Shown in pieces: positions 52,371-61,345 of a stretch of 64,000 bases of DNA. Origin of the DNA: Pirellulaceae bacterium (lineage in GTDB: Bacteria; Planctomycetota; Planctomycetia; Pirellulales; Pirellulaceae); the NCBI GenBank assembly GCA_023382975.1, contig JAHDXO010000014.1, positions 114,192 through 178,191 of the forward strand, in the 5' to 3' direction. The translations under genes were made by a program, and so were the position numbers. Numbering within the stretch: the first letter of the stretch is position 1; each line of letters begins with the position of its first letter. Under the pieces are notes generated by a model that was given only the letters and a program-made list of their open reading frames with translations, searched no databases and was not told the DNA's origin.

Positions 52371-54155
52371 CTACGGCTTGGAAGCGTGGTCGTACAGCGC
52401 CGTGTATTCGGCCGCGGCCTTTTCCCAGGTGAATTGGACTGCCTGGTCGTACAGCCTCGCGAGCATCCGTCCGTAATCCGATGGACGGTTGCGGTAGACG
52501 TCGATCGCCTCCCGCAATGCCGAGGTTAGGCCATTGACCAGCGATGCGTACAGCCCGCTATGCATGCGCGACGCCGGGTTCGGCGCGTCCAGAATCTGCC
52601 GCCACTGCTCACCCTGCTCGACCGCCGAACTCGGGTACGCATGGCCGAACAGGAATCCGGTGGCCCGCTGCGGTTGCCGATCATGGTCGATCACCTGCTG
52701 GACCAATCCACCCGTGGCGGCTGCCACGACCGGTGTGCCCGAAAGATAAGGCTCGGTCGCCGCGCCGAACGGTTCGTGCAGCGACGGCATCACGCAGTAG
52801 GTCGCGCCGGCCATCAATTGCATGTACGGGTCCACTCGCCCCGTGTAGACGACGACGTCGCCGGGCCGCGAACAGGCAACGTCCCGCCAATCGTCCAGGA
52901 ACGTCCGGACATCGGGTGGCACGATCGGACAGATCACGAACTTGGCCGTGCCGTGAGGCACGCGGCGAATCGCCTGGGCCATCAGATCGAATCCTTTTTG
53001 TGCCGGGTCCATGCGGCCGAACATCATGAAGACGGGGATGTCGTCGGGCAGTCGCGTCAAATCCCAACGGTCCTCGTAGCGCAGAAAACCCAATCGCTGC
53101 GGCGGACGAAAGCTGGTGAGCGCCTGCAGCATCTTCCGTCGTTTGGATCGTTTTTCCGACAAGACGGCTTCGACCTCACCCTGCATGGCCTGGGCGACCG
53201 ACGAATCGGAGAAGGGGCGACGCGGCGCCATGAACAGGCCGTTATCGATTCCGACCAAACCTTGCCGCCGAAACACCTCCTGAAGATGATCCGCGAAATA
53301 CACGGCCAGCAGGGGGTTGGCCACTAGGTCGCGGGCGTACTGGCGGCTGACGGTCGACACGGGCGCGTCCATCAGCGGCATCATGCACTCGTACACGGTG
53401 GCCCGCCGTCCCGAGGCTGCTCCTGGTGTGTCCGTTGAAATACGCGCCCATTGGGCATCGTCGGTACGCGAGGTAATGGCGGCCAAGTCTTCGCGGGTCA
53501 CAGCACAGTCGTATGGGTTGTGGGAAGTCAAGACGACGGCTGCCGACCTCAAACGGCCGTCCAACACGGCTTGCTTCACGGTCAGGACGGTCGCTGCCAA
53601 CTGCCAGTCTTGAACATGCACGACCACATCCTCGGTCAGTGCGATGCCGCTCATTCCTAAGATGTATGGGATCGCCGCGGAGGCGAACATTCCGTTGCGC
53701 AAGAGTTCTTCGTTGGTTTGGTTGTAAGGACTGTTCCCGGCGGACGTGAAAAAACCTTCCGCCTGGAAGAGAATCCAAGCAATGCCGTCACTTCGATAAC
53801 GATAAACGGTGGTGGTGACGCTGCTGCTGCCAAAAGGAACATGAATTGTTCCCACCAGATCGCCGGGTGTTTCGGGAGATTGGTTCAGTCGAGCGTGGAA
53901 TGGGCTGAGCACCACGACGCAAGGATTGCGTTTGGCCAAGTCTGGGGGAAGGTGCTTCGCGACGGCGAAAATTCCGCCGCCACGGGCGAAGTGGTTTTCG
54001 TAGACCAAGTACACAATCGTGCGTCGGGTGGCGGAGACGGCGCAACGGGAACCCTCCAGTCGCTGGATCTCGTCGTCATTGAAAAGCTGTCGCAGTGCCC
54101 AGCGGTCTCGCGCTTGATTCTCCAGGGATTGCTGAAAATGGGGGTCGACGTTCAT
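52371..54155 (-). CDS. Glycogen/starch synthase-like glycosyltransferase (GT5-type)
   Basis: The 594-residue protein has two Rossmann domains (GT-B fold). The N-terminal domain has IVYLVYENHFARGGGIFAVAKHLPPDL, where a GGG-containing loop replaces the classical KxGGL of glycogen synthases, and VVVHVQDWQLAATVL. The C-terminal domain has MMFGRMDPAQKGFDLMAQAI, VVYTGRVDPYMQLMAGATYCVMPSLHEPFGAATEPYLSGTPVVAAATGG, with the E-x6-E type sugar-nucleotide motif. I use the ATG at 54155 (AAAAGG upstream); a GTG at 54182 is an alternative. Likely an intracellular glucan synthase or a related transferase using ADP- or UDP-glucose. The changed loop leaves the donor uncertain. Confidence 0.8.
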   Translation of the reverse strand: MNVDPHFQQSLENQARDRWALRQLFNDDEIQRLEGSRCAVSATRRTIVYLVYENHFARGGGIFAVAKHLPPDLAKRNPCVVVLSPFHARLNQSPETPGDLVGTIHVPFGSSSVTTTVYRYRSDGIAWILFQAEGFFTSAGNSPYNQTNEELLRNGMFASAAIPYILGMSGIALTEDVVVHVQDWQLAATVLTVKQAVLDGRLRSAAVVLTSHNPYDCAVTREDLAAITSRTDDAQWARISTDTPGAASGRRATVYECMMPLMDAPVSTVSRQYARDLVANPLLAVYFADHLQEVFRRQGLVGIDNGLFMAPRRPFSDSSVAQAMQGEVEAVLSEKRSKRRKMLQALTSFRPPQRLGFLRYEDRWDLTRLPDDIPVFMMFGRMDPAQKGFDLMAQAIRRVPHGTAKFVICPIVPPDVRTFLDDWRDVACSRPGDVVVYTGRVDPYMQLMAGATYCVMPSLHEPFGAATEPYLSGTPVVAAATGGLVQQVIDHDRQPQRATGFLFGHAYPSSAVEQGEQWRQILDAPNPASRMHSGLYASLVNGLTSALREAIDVYRNRPSDYGRMLARLYDQAVQFTWEKAAAEYTALYDHASKP

Positions 54156-54310
54156 CGGGTCAGCCTTTTCGCTGCCAGGCACCAGCCGCGCGCCGGATCG
54201 TCCATCGAGCAGCGGCGTTTGCGGCTTGAAAGCCGCTGATTATAGCCGGATTTCGCTACCGTTCGACTGAGCCAGTTGACTTTTGATAAGAAAGTTGCCA
54301 CGATCGAAGC

Positions 54311-55309
54311 ATGTTTGTTCTGCTCTTCCATCACGAAACAGGCAACTGCCTGGATCATCTTGTCCAACAACGACGACGGGCGCCGGGGTTCACGCTCGTC
54401 GAACTGCTGGTGGTGATCGGGATCATCGGGGTATTGGTGGCGTTGCTGCTGCCCGCGGTCCAGGCTGCTCGCGAATCCGCACGGCGGACGCAGTGCGCCA
54501 ATCATTTGAAGCAGATTGGACTGGCCGCACACAATTTCCATGCCAGCAACGACCGCTTGCCGCCGGGGTATCTCGGTCCTTGGCCACCGGTCGACACACC
54601 TCCTTTCAGCGACCAGTTCTTGGGCGTCATCCCCTACTTGCTACCCTATCTGGAAGCTCAGTCCGTCTACGAGCGAATCGAATTGGACATGCATGTCGAA
54701 CGGCGGGTGGCCGGCGGATGGTGGGCGAACGGGCCAACTTGGGCGATCGCCCAGGCGCGTATCAAGCTGCTCCACTGTCCCTCGGACGATCCGTACTCTT
54801 CGCAAGTTGGGACGTTCGTCGGGTTGCACACGTTTTACGATCCTTCGGCCGGCGTGGTCTGGCTGAACGGATTGTACATTCCCAGTGGTGGAGGCGGTGA
54901 GGCTTTGGGCCGAACCAACTACGTCGGTTGTGCAGGCGGCATGGGAGCGCCGAATCAGAGCTACTGGGACCGCTTCCGGGGCCCGCTGACCAATCGTTCC
55001 AGGGTTCGGCTGACCGATATTACCGACGGAACCAGCAACACGTTGATGTTTGGCGAAGCGTTGGGCGGGGTCTACAACGGACAGAGGCTGTATTCGCACA
55101 GTTGGATGGGCAGTGGTACGTTGCCTCTGGCTTGGGGTTTGCAGGACCGCGAGTACAACCGCTTCAGCAGTTGGCATCCCGGCATTGTTCACTTCTGTTT
55201 GGCCGACGGTTCGATTCGAGCGGTCGCCAAAGAAATTCCCGACCAGGCCATAATCAATCTGGGAGGAATCGAAGACCGCGAGGTTCCCAATCGGGCGTGG
55301 CTTCCCTGA
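54311..55309 (+). CDS. DUF1559-family type IV pseudopilin-like protein
   Basis: The 332-residue protein carries a prepilin peptidase site, GFTLVELLVVIGIIGVLVALLLPAVQAARESARRTQC (residues about 26-62), and the DUF1559 body: CANHLKQIGLAAHNFH, then RLTDITDGTSNTLMFGEAL and a GIVHFCLADGSIRAV end. Proteins of this family are highly expanded in Planctomycetota and probably assemble into type II-like exported structures. Its N-terminal extension ahead of the cleavage site is about 25 residues. The short lipoprotein gene follows after 54 bases, a pairing often seen with this family. Confidence 0.93.
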   Translation: MFVLLFHHETGNCLDHLVQQRRRAPGFTLVELLVVIGIIGVLVALLLPAVQAARESARRTQCANHLKQIGLAAHNFHASNDRLPPGYLGPWPPVDTPPFSDQFLGVIPYLLPYLEAQSVYERIELDMHVERRVAGGWWANGPTWAIAQARIKLLHCPSDDPYSSQVGTFVGLHTFYDPSAGVVWLNGLYIPSGGGGEALGRTNYVGCAGGMGAPNQSYWDRFRGPLTNRSRVRLTDITDGTSNTLMFGEALGGVYNGQRLYSHSWMGSGTLPLAWGLQDREYNRFSSWHPGIVHFCLADGSIRAVAKEIPDQAIINLGGIEDREVPNRAWLP

Positions 55310-55363
55310 CGAAGCAACCGGGCACAGATTCGCCAGTCCGAATTTCAAACCGTGGAGACCACA

Positions 55364-55543
55364 ATGAGAAAGCTGCTGGCCCTGCTCTGCGTTTTGCTGG
55401 CAATCGCCACGGCGTCGGCTGGTTGCGATTCCGGAAGTTCGGTCGAGATTCCCGATCAGCCTGTACCGCCTCCGCAGGTCGATCCCGTGAAAGCGGGATC
55501 GTCCGTCCCGCCTGCCGCACCGAACCAAGGACGTACGCCTTGA
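55364..55543 (+). CDS. Short Pro-rich lipoprotein
   Basis: The 59-residue protein starts at the ATG at 55364, preceded by GGAGACC. It has a signal peptide ending in a lipobox-like ASAGC, then CDSGSSVEIPDQPVPPPQVDPVKAG. It is only an anchor and a Pro-rich tail. It is probably co-expressed with the DUF1559 gene in front of it. The Uma2 gene follows after 17 bases. Confidence 0.78.
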   Translation: MRKLLALLCVLLAIATASAGCDSGSSVEIPDQPVPPPQVDPVKAGSSVPPAAPNQGRTP

Positions 55544-55560
55544 TAGCTTGCGAGGAGCCC

Positions 55561-56220
55561 ATGGTCCATGTAACCGTCTCGAGTGCTGGAGTGGAGCTTT
55601 CCCCTGGAAGCGAGGCGATTCTGCGCCCTCACTCCTGGGCCGACTACGAAGAACTTCTCGAATGCCGCGGTGACAACGCGGCCGTCAAAGTCCGCTACGA
55701 CGCCCGCACGCAGGAAATTCGCATGATGTCACCGCTGCCCATGCATGGCAACTTTTCCGACACGCTTTCCAATCTAGTTCAGGCGCTGTTGCGGCATACG
55801 GGACGCGATTGGCAGGGTTTCGATCCGATTACTTTGAAGCGATTCGGCGAGGCCGGTCTTGAGCCGGACAAATGCTTTTACATCGAGCACCGCGAGGCGA
55901 TTCTGGGCAAAGAGCAGATCGACCTCCGCAGCGATCCACCACCGGACTTGGCCATCGAGGTCGACGCCACTTCCTCGACCCGTGCCGAGGATTACGAACC
56001 GCTGGGCATTCCCGAGTTGTGGATCTACCGGGAGGGTTCGTTGGACATCTATCTATTCGACGGTCGGCACTACCGCGAAGTCTCGGAGAGCCCCACTTTT
56101 CCAGGGCTTCCCGTCCGCCGATGGGTTCCCGAATACTTGCGTCGCGCGTGGCAGGCCGGATCCAGCGTGGCGTTGCGGGAATTCGAGAGCGTTCTGCGCG
56201 ATCAACCGCCTGCCGAGTGA
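55561..56220 (+). CDS. Uma2-family (DUF820) putative endonuclease
   Basis: The 219-residue protein has the Uma2 pattern: SWADYEELLECRGDNAAVKVRYDARTQEIRMMSP near the start, HGNFSDTLSNLVQALLR, GLEPDKCFYIEH, then PPPDLAIEVDATSSTRAEDYEPLGIPELWIYREGSLDIYLFDGRHYREV. The D-x-n-E-V-D and the following conserved Asp fit the PD-(D/E)xK nuclease fold proposed for the family. Uma2 proteins are greatly expanded in cyanobacteria and Planctomycetota and have no settled function. The ATG at 55561 is used since the long upstream open frame is a shadow of the DUF1559 gene. Confidence 0.88.
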   Translation: MVHVTVSSAGVELSPGSEAILRPHSWADYEELLECRGDNAAVKVRYDARTQEIRMMSPLPMHGNFSDTLSNLVQALLRHTGRDWQGFDPITLKRFGEAGLEPDKCFYIEHREAILGKEQIDLRSDPPPDLAIEVDATSSTRAEDYEPLGIPELWIYREGSLDIYLFDGRHYREVSESPTFPGLPVRRWVPEYLRRAWQAGSSVALREFESVLRDQPPAE

Positions 56221-56280
56221 CCGGCGCGAATGCCGAAACGCAATTCGATCGGATGCCGTCTACCCGAGGTCCACAAAGGT

Positions 56281-57027
56281 TCAGAGTCCGAGAAGGGCAA
56301 AGACCTGCGCAGCGGCGATGCCGCCAAGAATCGGCGCTGCGACGGGCACCCAGACGTAGGCCCAGTCCGAGTCTCGCTTGCCGGGAATCGGCAGAACGGC
56401 GTGTGCCAAACGTGGCCCCAGGTCGCGAGCCGGGTTGATCGCATAACCGGTGGGGCCGCCGAGCGAGATGCCGATCGACAACACCAGCAGTCCGATCAGC
56501 AGCGGGCCGAAGTACGTGCCGACCGCCGCCGTCCAGGCCTCGTCCGCCGCCTCGGCGCCCAGCGCGATGCGCCCGATGGCAAGCACGCCGAAAACGAGCA
56601 CGAAGGTGCCAATGAATTCGGTGATGAACGCGGGTCCGAAGCGACGGATCGCGGGACTGGTGCAGAAGCACGCGAGAATCCCGTCGCGGTCGGTTGTCTC
56701 GCTCCAATGAGCGAGAAACGCCAAGTAAACCAGCACCGCCCCGAAAAAGCCGCCGCCGATCTGCGCAGCGATGTAGCCCGGAACCAACAGCCAATCAAAG
56801 GTCCCGGTCGACGCGAGAGCGACTGTGACGGCCGGATTGAGGTGCGCTCCGGAAATCCTGCCCACGGTGTAGACGGCCAGCGCCACGCCGAGCGCCCAGC
56901 CGACGGTCACCACGATCCATCCGGCCTGGTGCGACTTGGTCCGGGCCAGGACGACGTTCGCTACCACCCCGTTGCCAAGAAGAACGAGCATGGAAGTGCC
57001 GACGAATTCCGCGAGATAGACGTTCAT
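56281..57027 (-). CDS. MIP-family channel (glycerol facilitator/aquaporin-like)
   Basis: The 248-residue protein has six membrane segments and the two half-pore NPA boxes: SGAHLNPAVTVALAS and YAINPARDLGPRL. After the second box comes the Asp typical of GlpF (NPARD), which favours glycerol and other small polyols over water alone. The ATG at 57027 is chosen; the longer upstream frame has shadow composition. It is 134 bases from the MoaD/ThiS-like gene, on the same strand. Confidence 0.93.
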   Translation of the reverse strand: MNVYLAEFVGTSMLVLLGNGVVANVVLARTKSHQAGWIVVTVGWALGVALAVYTVGRISGAHLNPAVTVALASTGTFDWLLVPGYIAAQIGGGFFGAVLVYLAFLAHWSETTDRDGILACFCTSPAIRRFGPAFITEFIGTFVLVFGVLAIGRIALGAEAADEAWTAAVGTYFGPLLIGLLVLSIGISLGGPTGYAINPARDLGPRLAHAVLPIPGKRDSDWAYVWVPVAAPILGGIAAAQVFALLGL

Positions 57028-57161
57028 GGAGGTTCCCAGGGCAAGAGGAACGAAGATGCTTGTCAGCCGGTGCTTGGGTCCAGATCGAAACACGCGGATT
57101 ATAGCCGGATCCCATGCCTGCACCAACCGATGGCAGCGACCTGCGTCGGACAAGGGCGACG

Positions 57162-57395
57162 CTATCCCCCGCCGATTGCCGAGAACAGATCGATCCGCTG
57201 GCCGCTCCGCAACGCATCGTCCAAACCGGCAGCCCGATGATCGACAAAAACAATCCGCGTTTGTTCGGCAGGAATGCCCAACTGGTCGATCACGGTGCGG
57301 ATGGTCGCGCCGTCGGGCAGGTCGACTTCGACCGTGGCCTGCCCCCCGGTATACTCCCGCAGATTGGCATAAACGCTGACGGTGACGGTGAGCAT
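57162..57395 (-). CDS. MoaD/ThiS-family sulfur-carrier-like protein
   Basis: The 77-residue beta-grasp protein (MLTVTVSVYANLREYTGGQATVEVDLPDGATIRTVIDQLGIPAEQTRIVFVDHRAAGLDDALRSGQRIDLFSAIGGG) ends in the diglycine needed for adenylation and thiocarboxylation in MoaD, ThiS and related carriers. Its ATG overlaps the stop codon of the ATPase gene by one base (TAATG), so it is translationally coupled to it. No E1-like activating enzyme or molybdopterin or thiamin gene is adjacent, which leaves the pathway open. Confidence 0.82.
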   Translation of the reverse strand: MLTVTVSVYANLREYTGGQATVEVDLPDGATIRTVIDQLGIPAEQTRIVFVDHRAAGLDDALRSGQRIDLFSAIGGG

Positions 57396-58042
57396 TATGC
57401 CGCTCCTGGGTCGGGGCAACTGGGAACGGACCCTGAGCGGACCCGGCTTTCGTAGACATCGTACAGGGAGAACCAAGTTTCACGCAGATTGCCTCGGCAC
57501 TGCTGGAATGCTCGCGCCACGTCGTCGGCGTGGATCGGCGCCGAATCCGCTGACTCCAACAAGCGCCGAGCCAGGGCCTGAGCCAATTCCAGGCTCGTCG
57601 CCACTTCCCACAACACGGGCAAGTCCGTGCGGCGGTGAGTCGTCACGAGCAATCCGGAACGTCTTTGCCGGCAACTCCTCCGCAATCGCCGGCGGGCCAG
57701 CCAACCCAGTTGCTCGTAGCCGTCGACCACCACCAGCGTCTCTTCGTCCCACGGGGTTCGTTCGGCACGGTCGACCGGCGGACGGTCCCCGGCGTGCAAT
57801 TCGATCAAGCAGACCGTTCGCCCGGCAGCCTGCAGTTGGGGCAACAACGCGCGCAACAACGTCGTCTTGCCGCATCCGTGCGGACCGAGAACCTGCCCCC
57901 ACCACCCATTACCCCGCAACCGCGCGATCAGATCGGCGGACGTCATTCCCGCCGGAAAAAGATAGGGCAGAACGCCCGGTCGTACGTTTCGCGTCGAAAA
58001 GGGATTCCCGGACAGATGCGAGTTCACGGCCAATTCGCTCAT
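57395..58042 (-). CDS. Small P-loop ATPase
   Basis: The 215-residue soluble protein has Walker A GPHGCGKTTLLRALL (about 53-67) and Walker B ETLVVVDGYEQLG (about 100-112), followed by the polar strand GLLVTTHRRTDLP that resembles a sensor region. The C-terminal part is helical. The N-terminus (NPFSTRNVRPGVLPYLFP) recalls ATP-binding proteins that act on exported or surface systems. I cannot name the family. It is the fourth gene in the block from 59631 to 57162, with 15 bases from the preceding gene and one base of overlap with the MoaD-like gene. Confidence 0.75.
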   Translation of the reverse strand: MSELAVNSHLSGNPFSTRNVRPGVLPYLFPAGMTSADLIARLRGNGWWGQVLGPHGCGKTTLLRALLPQLQAAGRTVCLIELHAGDRPPVDRAERTPWDEETLVVVDGYEQLGWLARRRLRRSCRQRRSGLLVTTHRRTDLPVLWEVATSLELAQALARRLLESADSAPIHADDVARAFQQCRGNLRETWFSLYDVYESRVRSGSVPSCPDPGAA

Positions 58043-58057
58043 CCCGACGACTCTCCC

Positions 58058-58465
58058 TCAACTGCGGGCGCGACGCGGCAACAACTGGAACAGCCGGTCC
58101 GCGCAGACATCTTTGCCGTGGCGCTGGAACACGCGGACGCGCACGCACCAGTGAATCTTGACGATCGTTCCGTGATACGTCAGCGGACTGGGCGGCAGCC
58201 GGCACTCCAGCCGGTGCAATTGACGGAGATCCCCGTCGACCGCGTCACTGGGCCGCGACCGTTCGAAATAGTGAACCCCCAGATCCTCGTCTCCCTTGCC
58301 CTCCGTGAACCACATCACCGAAGCTTCCACCGCCTGAATCTCCGCCGGCTCGATCGCATCGATCTGGTATTCGCACTCGAACAAATCGCCCGGATGAAAG
58401 ATCCCGTTAAGACGGTAGATCTTGAGCGAGATCAGCGGTTCGATCAGTGTCTTCGTGGCCGTCAT
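58058..58465 (-). CDS. Small beta-rich protein of unknown function
   Basis: The 135-residue protein (ATG at 58465; a longer frame starts at 58528) overlaps the end of the membrane-protein gene by 59 bases. The sequence LISLKIYRLNGIFHPGDLFECEYQIDAIEPAEIQAVEASVMWFTEGKGDEDLGVHYFERS is beta-rich and resembles an arrestin-like or sandwich fold. No signal or membrane segment is seen. Its genomic linkage with the membrane protein before it and the ATPase after it suggests a common process. Confidence 0.72.
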   Translation of the reverse strand: MTATKTLIEPLISLKIYRLNGIFHPGDLFECEYQIDAIEPAEIQAVEASVMWFTEGKGDEDLGVHYFERSRPSDAVDGDLRQLHRLECRLPPSPLTYHGTIVKIHWCVRVRVFQRHGKDVCADRLFQLLPRRARS

Positions 58466-59480
58466 AGCGCGGATAAACGATAATCGGGAAGCAGCGTTCG
58501 AAGGGCGGCCAAGCATCGGCCTCGCCATGAATCACAAGTTTCCAGTTTATCGCATTGTGCTCCGATTGGAACGAGTGCATCGCGTCCGCGGGAATCTCCA
58601 GCCGTAGCTCGTGCTCGAACGCCTTTCCGGGCTCGATGCGGAAGTCCGTCTGGCGATAGATTTGACGGTCGAAAACCCGCTTGTGCTCGATGCGGATGTC
58701 CGTGCCCTGTCGGTAAGTCGCCGCCTCCTCGCAAACCAGATTCACCGCCAACGCTTTCATCGCCAAGCGACCGCTCTGTGACAGGTAGACCAGGTACCCA
58801 CGACCGGGCTGCAACGGATGGTCGGAAATCTCGACGTTGGTAGGGCCGATTCCGGCGTGCAGCAACCATTGCCGGACGAAATCGTAGACCGACCAGCCGC
58901 CGACCACCAGGAACGGAATCGTGAAGATGGTCAGAAACCACTCCGGGTCGTTCCGCAAAAACCCGCTCACCGCGACGACCACCAAAATGGCAGCACTGAC
59001 ATTCCAGACGACGCAGAACACCGTGGCGAACATCAATCTCCAGGCCGGTGACTGGACGACAGGCAGCCGATACCGCTGCTTGATTCCCGGACTGTTCGTC
59101 AGATTCGCATCGCTGGGAATGCTCGGCAGTCGCAAACGCTGAGCGGTCGGGTCGGCCGTCAAGTCCAAGGATGCCGCCCGTTTGGCAATAGCTGAACGCC
59201 TTTCCGGGGAAGTTCCGGCGTGAAGCCAAGTCCACAGCACTCCGCCACCGCCCAAGAGCATGAACGAACTGAGCACCAGCACCATCACCCAGAAACCGAA
59301 TCCTGGCCGAAAGGGTTGCAGAGCCGGGATGGCCTGCGAGGCCAGCAGGGCCATCAGCGAGACGCCACCCAGAACAAACAGCGTCGCGGAAAACAGAATC
59401 TCGCCCAACGTGCCAACCAGCTTAGAACCGGTCCGCCGCGTGCCCCGCTTCTTCTCCCAAACCCTCAACCAGCGAGCCAA
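58407..59480 (-). CDS. Polytopic membrane protein with C-terminal beta domain
   Basis: The protein has up to 357 residues. The start is unclear: TTG at 59480 overlaps the preceding small gene by 59 bases, and TTG at 59408 would not overlap. Four hydrophobic segments are seen (about 24-46, 60-80, 145-170 and 180-200). The last 150 residues are a soluble beta-rich domain (LQPGRGYLVYLSQSGRLAMKALAVNLVCEEAATYRQGTDIRIEHKR) resembling the next gene's product. I do not recognise a function; DUF3592-like proteins are one comparison. It is co-oriented with the ATPase and MoaD-like genes. Confidence 0.75.
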   Translation of the reverse strand: MARWLRVWEKKRGTRRTGSKLVGTLGEILFSATLFVLGGVSLMALLASQAIPALQPFRPGFGFWVMVLVLSSFMLLGGGGVLWTWLHAGTSPERRSAIAKRAASLDLTADPTAQRLRLPSIPSDANLTNSPGIKQRYRLPVVQSPAWRLMFATVFCVVWNVSAAILVVVAVSGFLRNDPEWFLTIFTIPFLVVGGWSVYDFVRQWLLHAGIGPTNVEISDHPLQPGRGYLVYLSQSGRLAMKALAVNLVCEEAATYRQGTDIRIEHKRVFDRQIYRQTDFRIEPGKAFEHELRLEIPADAMHSFQSEHNAINWKLVIHGEADAWPPFERCFPIIVYPRYDGHEDTDRTADLAQDLPS

Positions 59481-59631
59481 GCGAATCGTCTCCGCGCAAC
59501 AGACTCCGAACCTCGGCCGACACGCGCTTGAGTATGGTGGCCTGTTCCCTGGTCAGCAATCCCCGCGATGCGGAAATCGTCGGCTCGCTTTGGGGATTCG
59601 GCTGAAACGATGGAATCCGAAGTTTCAACAC
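59422..59631 (-). CDS. Short helical protein, first gene of the block
   Basis: A 69-residue frame (ATG at 59631) reads MLKLRIPSFQPNPQSEPTISASRGLLTREQATILKRVSAEVRSLLRGDDSLGSLVEGLGEEAGHAADRF. The composition is not that of a shadow, and the charged amphipathic helix at 25-50 looks real. It overlaps the start of the membrane-protein gene if that one begins at 59480. No family is recognised; call it a probable small gene. Confidence 0.5.
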   Translation of the reverse strand: MLKLRIPSFQPNPQSEPTISASRGLLTREQATILKRVSAEVRSLLRGDDSLGSLVEGLGEEAGHAADRF

Positions 59632-59700
59632 TTGGACAACATGCCTGCCGCGGCCGCTCTCGACAATTTCACGGCGAAGTCCCGAATCGTCCGGAATCGT

Positions 59701-60558
59701 TCAGCTCGCCTTCGTCTTGGTGGCTGGCGTCGCGTCTTCGTCCACATCGTGGAAGATTCGGATGGTCGACCGCGCGGGGGCCCGCCGCTCTCGCACAATC
59801 CCTCGTTTGACGCTCTGGAGGAATTCGAAATAGGCAGTTGCCGGCCCCGTCGAAAACTGTGTCTTCAGTTGTTGAAGCACTTCATTCCAACTCAATCCGC
59901 TGCGGTAGATCACCCGGTAAGCGGCCTTGAGATCCAGGATATCGCGTTCCGAGAACCCGGCGCGGCGCAAGCCGACCCGGTTCAGACCAACCACGTGATT
60001 GCTGATTCCATCGACGGTAACAAACGGTGGCACATCCTGACTGAGATGGGATTGGCCTCCGACCATGGCCAATTGACCGATGCGGCAGAATTGATGCACG
60101 CCCGCGGCGCCCGACATGTAAGCCCGGTCCTCGATCGTCACATGGCCGGCCACCATCACGTTGTTCGCCAGAATCACGTTACTGCCGACATGGCAGTCGT
60201 GGGCAATGTGCGCATTGACCATGATCAAGTTGTTGTCCCCCACGGTGGTACAGTCGGTTGCTCCCAGGCCACAGTGGATGGTCACGTTCTCGCGGATCAT
60301 GTTTCCGCTGCCCACCAGCAGGCGTCCGGTCTGCTCTCCGGCTCGCAGATGCTGCGGTTTGCCGCCGAGCACTGCTCCCTCGGAAATCTGGTTGTTTGTA
60401 CCCAAATGCGTCGATTGCTTGACGACAACCCGGCTCGCCAACTGACACCCGGACTCGATCACCACGTCCCCTTCGATGATACAAAACGGACCGACGGTGA
60501 CGTCCGAAGCGATCTCAGCACGAGGATCAACCACAGCAGTCGGATGAATGTTCGACAC
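59701..60558 (-). CDS. lpxA: UDP-N-acetylglucosamine O-acyltransferase
   Basis: The 285-residue protein is a left-handed beta-helix built of hexapeptide repeats (IHPTAVVDPRAEIASDVTVGPFCIIEGDVVIESGCQL and onward). The catalytic histidine is in VNAHIAHDCHVGSNVILANN, and the C-terminal helical region (VGLNRVGLRRAGFSERDILDLKAAYRVIYRSG) matches LpxA. It performs the first step of lipid A synthesis, acylation of UDP-GlcNAc from acyl-ACP. The start is a GTG at 60558, with AAGGA upstream; the open frame beyond it is not coding. It stands alone here, without lpxB or lpxD neighbours. Confidence 0.95.
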   Translation of the reverse strand: MSNIHPTAVVDPRAEIASDVTVGPFCIIEGDVVIESGCQLASRVVVKQSTHLGTNNQISEGAVLGGKPQHLRAGEQTGRLLVGSGNMIRENVTIHCGLGATDCTTVGDNNLIMVNAHIAHDCHVGSNVILANNVMVAGHVTIEDRAYMSGAAGVHQFCRIGQLAMVGGQSHLSQDVPPFVTVDGISNHVVGLNRVGLRRAGFSERDILDLKAAYRVIYRSGLSWNEVLQQLKTQFSTGPATAYFEFLQSVKRGIVRERRAPARSTIRIFHDVDEDATPATKTKAS

Positions 60559-60891
60559 GTTGTTTCCTTCTTTCCCAGATCCTGGATTCTGGAGCAAGCT
60601 GCGCACCTTAACCTGGAACAGAGATCGGCAAGAATGATTACAGCGGTTGAGACGATTTTGGTGATCCGCAGAAGGCTTTGATTCCCCCGCGAACGTGTGA
60701 TCACGGGACTGGCTCCGAGCCGAGGCCGCGAAAGCACGGCAGATCGGCTGCTCGCGAGGTGCTTGGTCCGATTTTTTCACAACCTCTGCGAGAAAAACCG
60801 AAAGCGTGCTACACTGTGCCGACAGGAATCAGGGGACTCTTGTACAAGAAAAGCAACATTTCGTTCAATACCAATCCGGGAGATTAGGCTG
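60559..60891. other. Intergenic region between lpxA and the TPR gene
   Basis: This 333-base gap separates two divergent genes. It contains AT-richer stretches near 60830-60880, a GGGAG site for the next gene, and no recognisable gene. It probably carries both promoters, but I cannot point to clear boxes. Confidence 0.5.
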
Positions 60892-61233
60892 ATGGCTGAC
60901 AGCGTACACGACCTGTACAACCTAGGTGAGAAGCTCAAGGACCAGGGCAAGTATCCCGAGGCGATCGAGAAATTCGAGCAAGCGGTTGCAGCGGACGAGA
61001 CGTTCGCACTGGCCCATTTCGCGCTGGCCGTGGCTTGCGGGAAACTCGGGCAGCACGAGAAGGCCGTCACGCATGCGGAACGAGCCTGCCAACTGGAACC
61101 GGGCGATCCCTTCTCGTACACCGCGCTGAGCGTGACCTACCAGCGGGCTTTTGCCGGAACCCAGGACCGTCGCTATATTCACATGGCCGAGGATGCCATG
61201 GCCCGGGCGCATGCACTGCAAGCAGGCATGTAA
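60892..61233 (+). CDS. Small TPR-repeat protein
   Basis: The 113-residue protein is made of tetratricopeptide repeats: NLGEKLKDQGKYPEAIEKFEQAVAADETFALAHFALAVACGKLGQHEKAVTHAERACQLEPGD and then a last helix pair YTALSVTYQRAFAG. TPR units mediate protein-protein binding. No signal peptide is present, so it is cytoplasmic. The ATG at 60892 is preceded by GGGAGA. A DUF6800-like gene follows after 112 bases. Confidence 0.9.
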   Translation: MADSVHDLYNLGEKLKDQGKYPEAIEKFEQAVAADETFALAHFALAVACGKLGQHEKAVTHAERACQLEPGDPFSYTALSVTYQRAFAGTQDRRYIHMAEDAMARAHALQAGM

Positions 61234-61345
61234 ATGGACTCGTTGACGTCCGGCGGGCGCGGATGGTAACCTTGCGTCTCGTTCCCGCCCCGATTTTCAC
61301 ACCGCCTGGGTGCGGGCCGCCGGATCGAATTCCACCATCAGGAGA

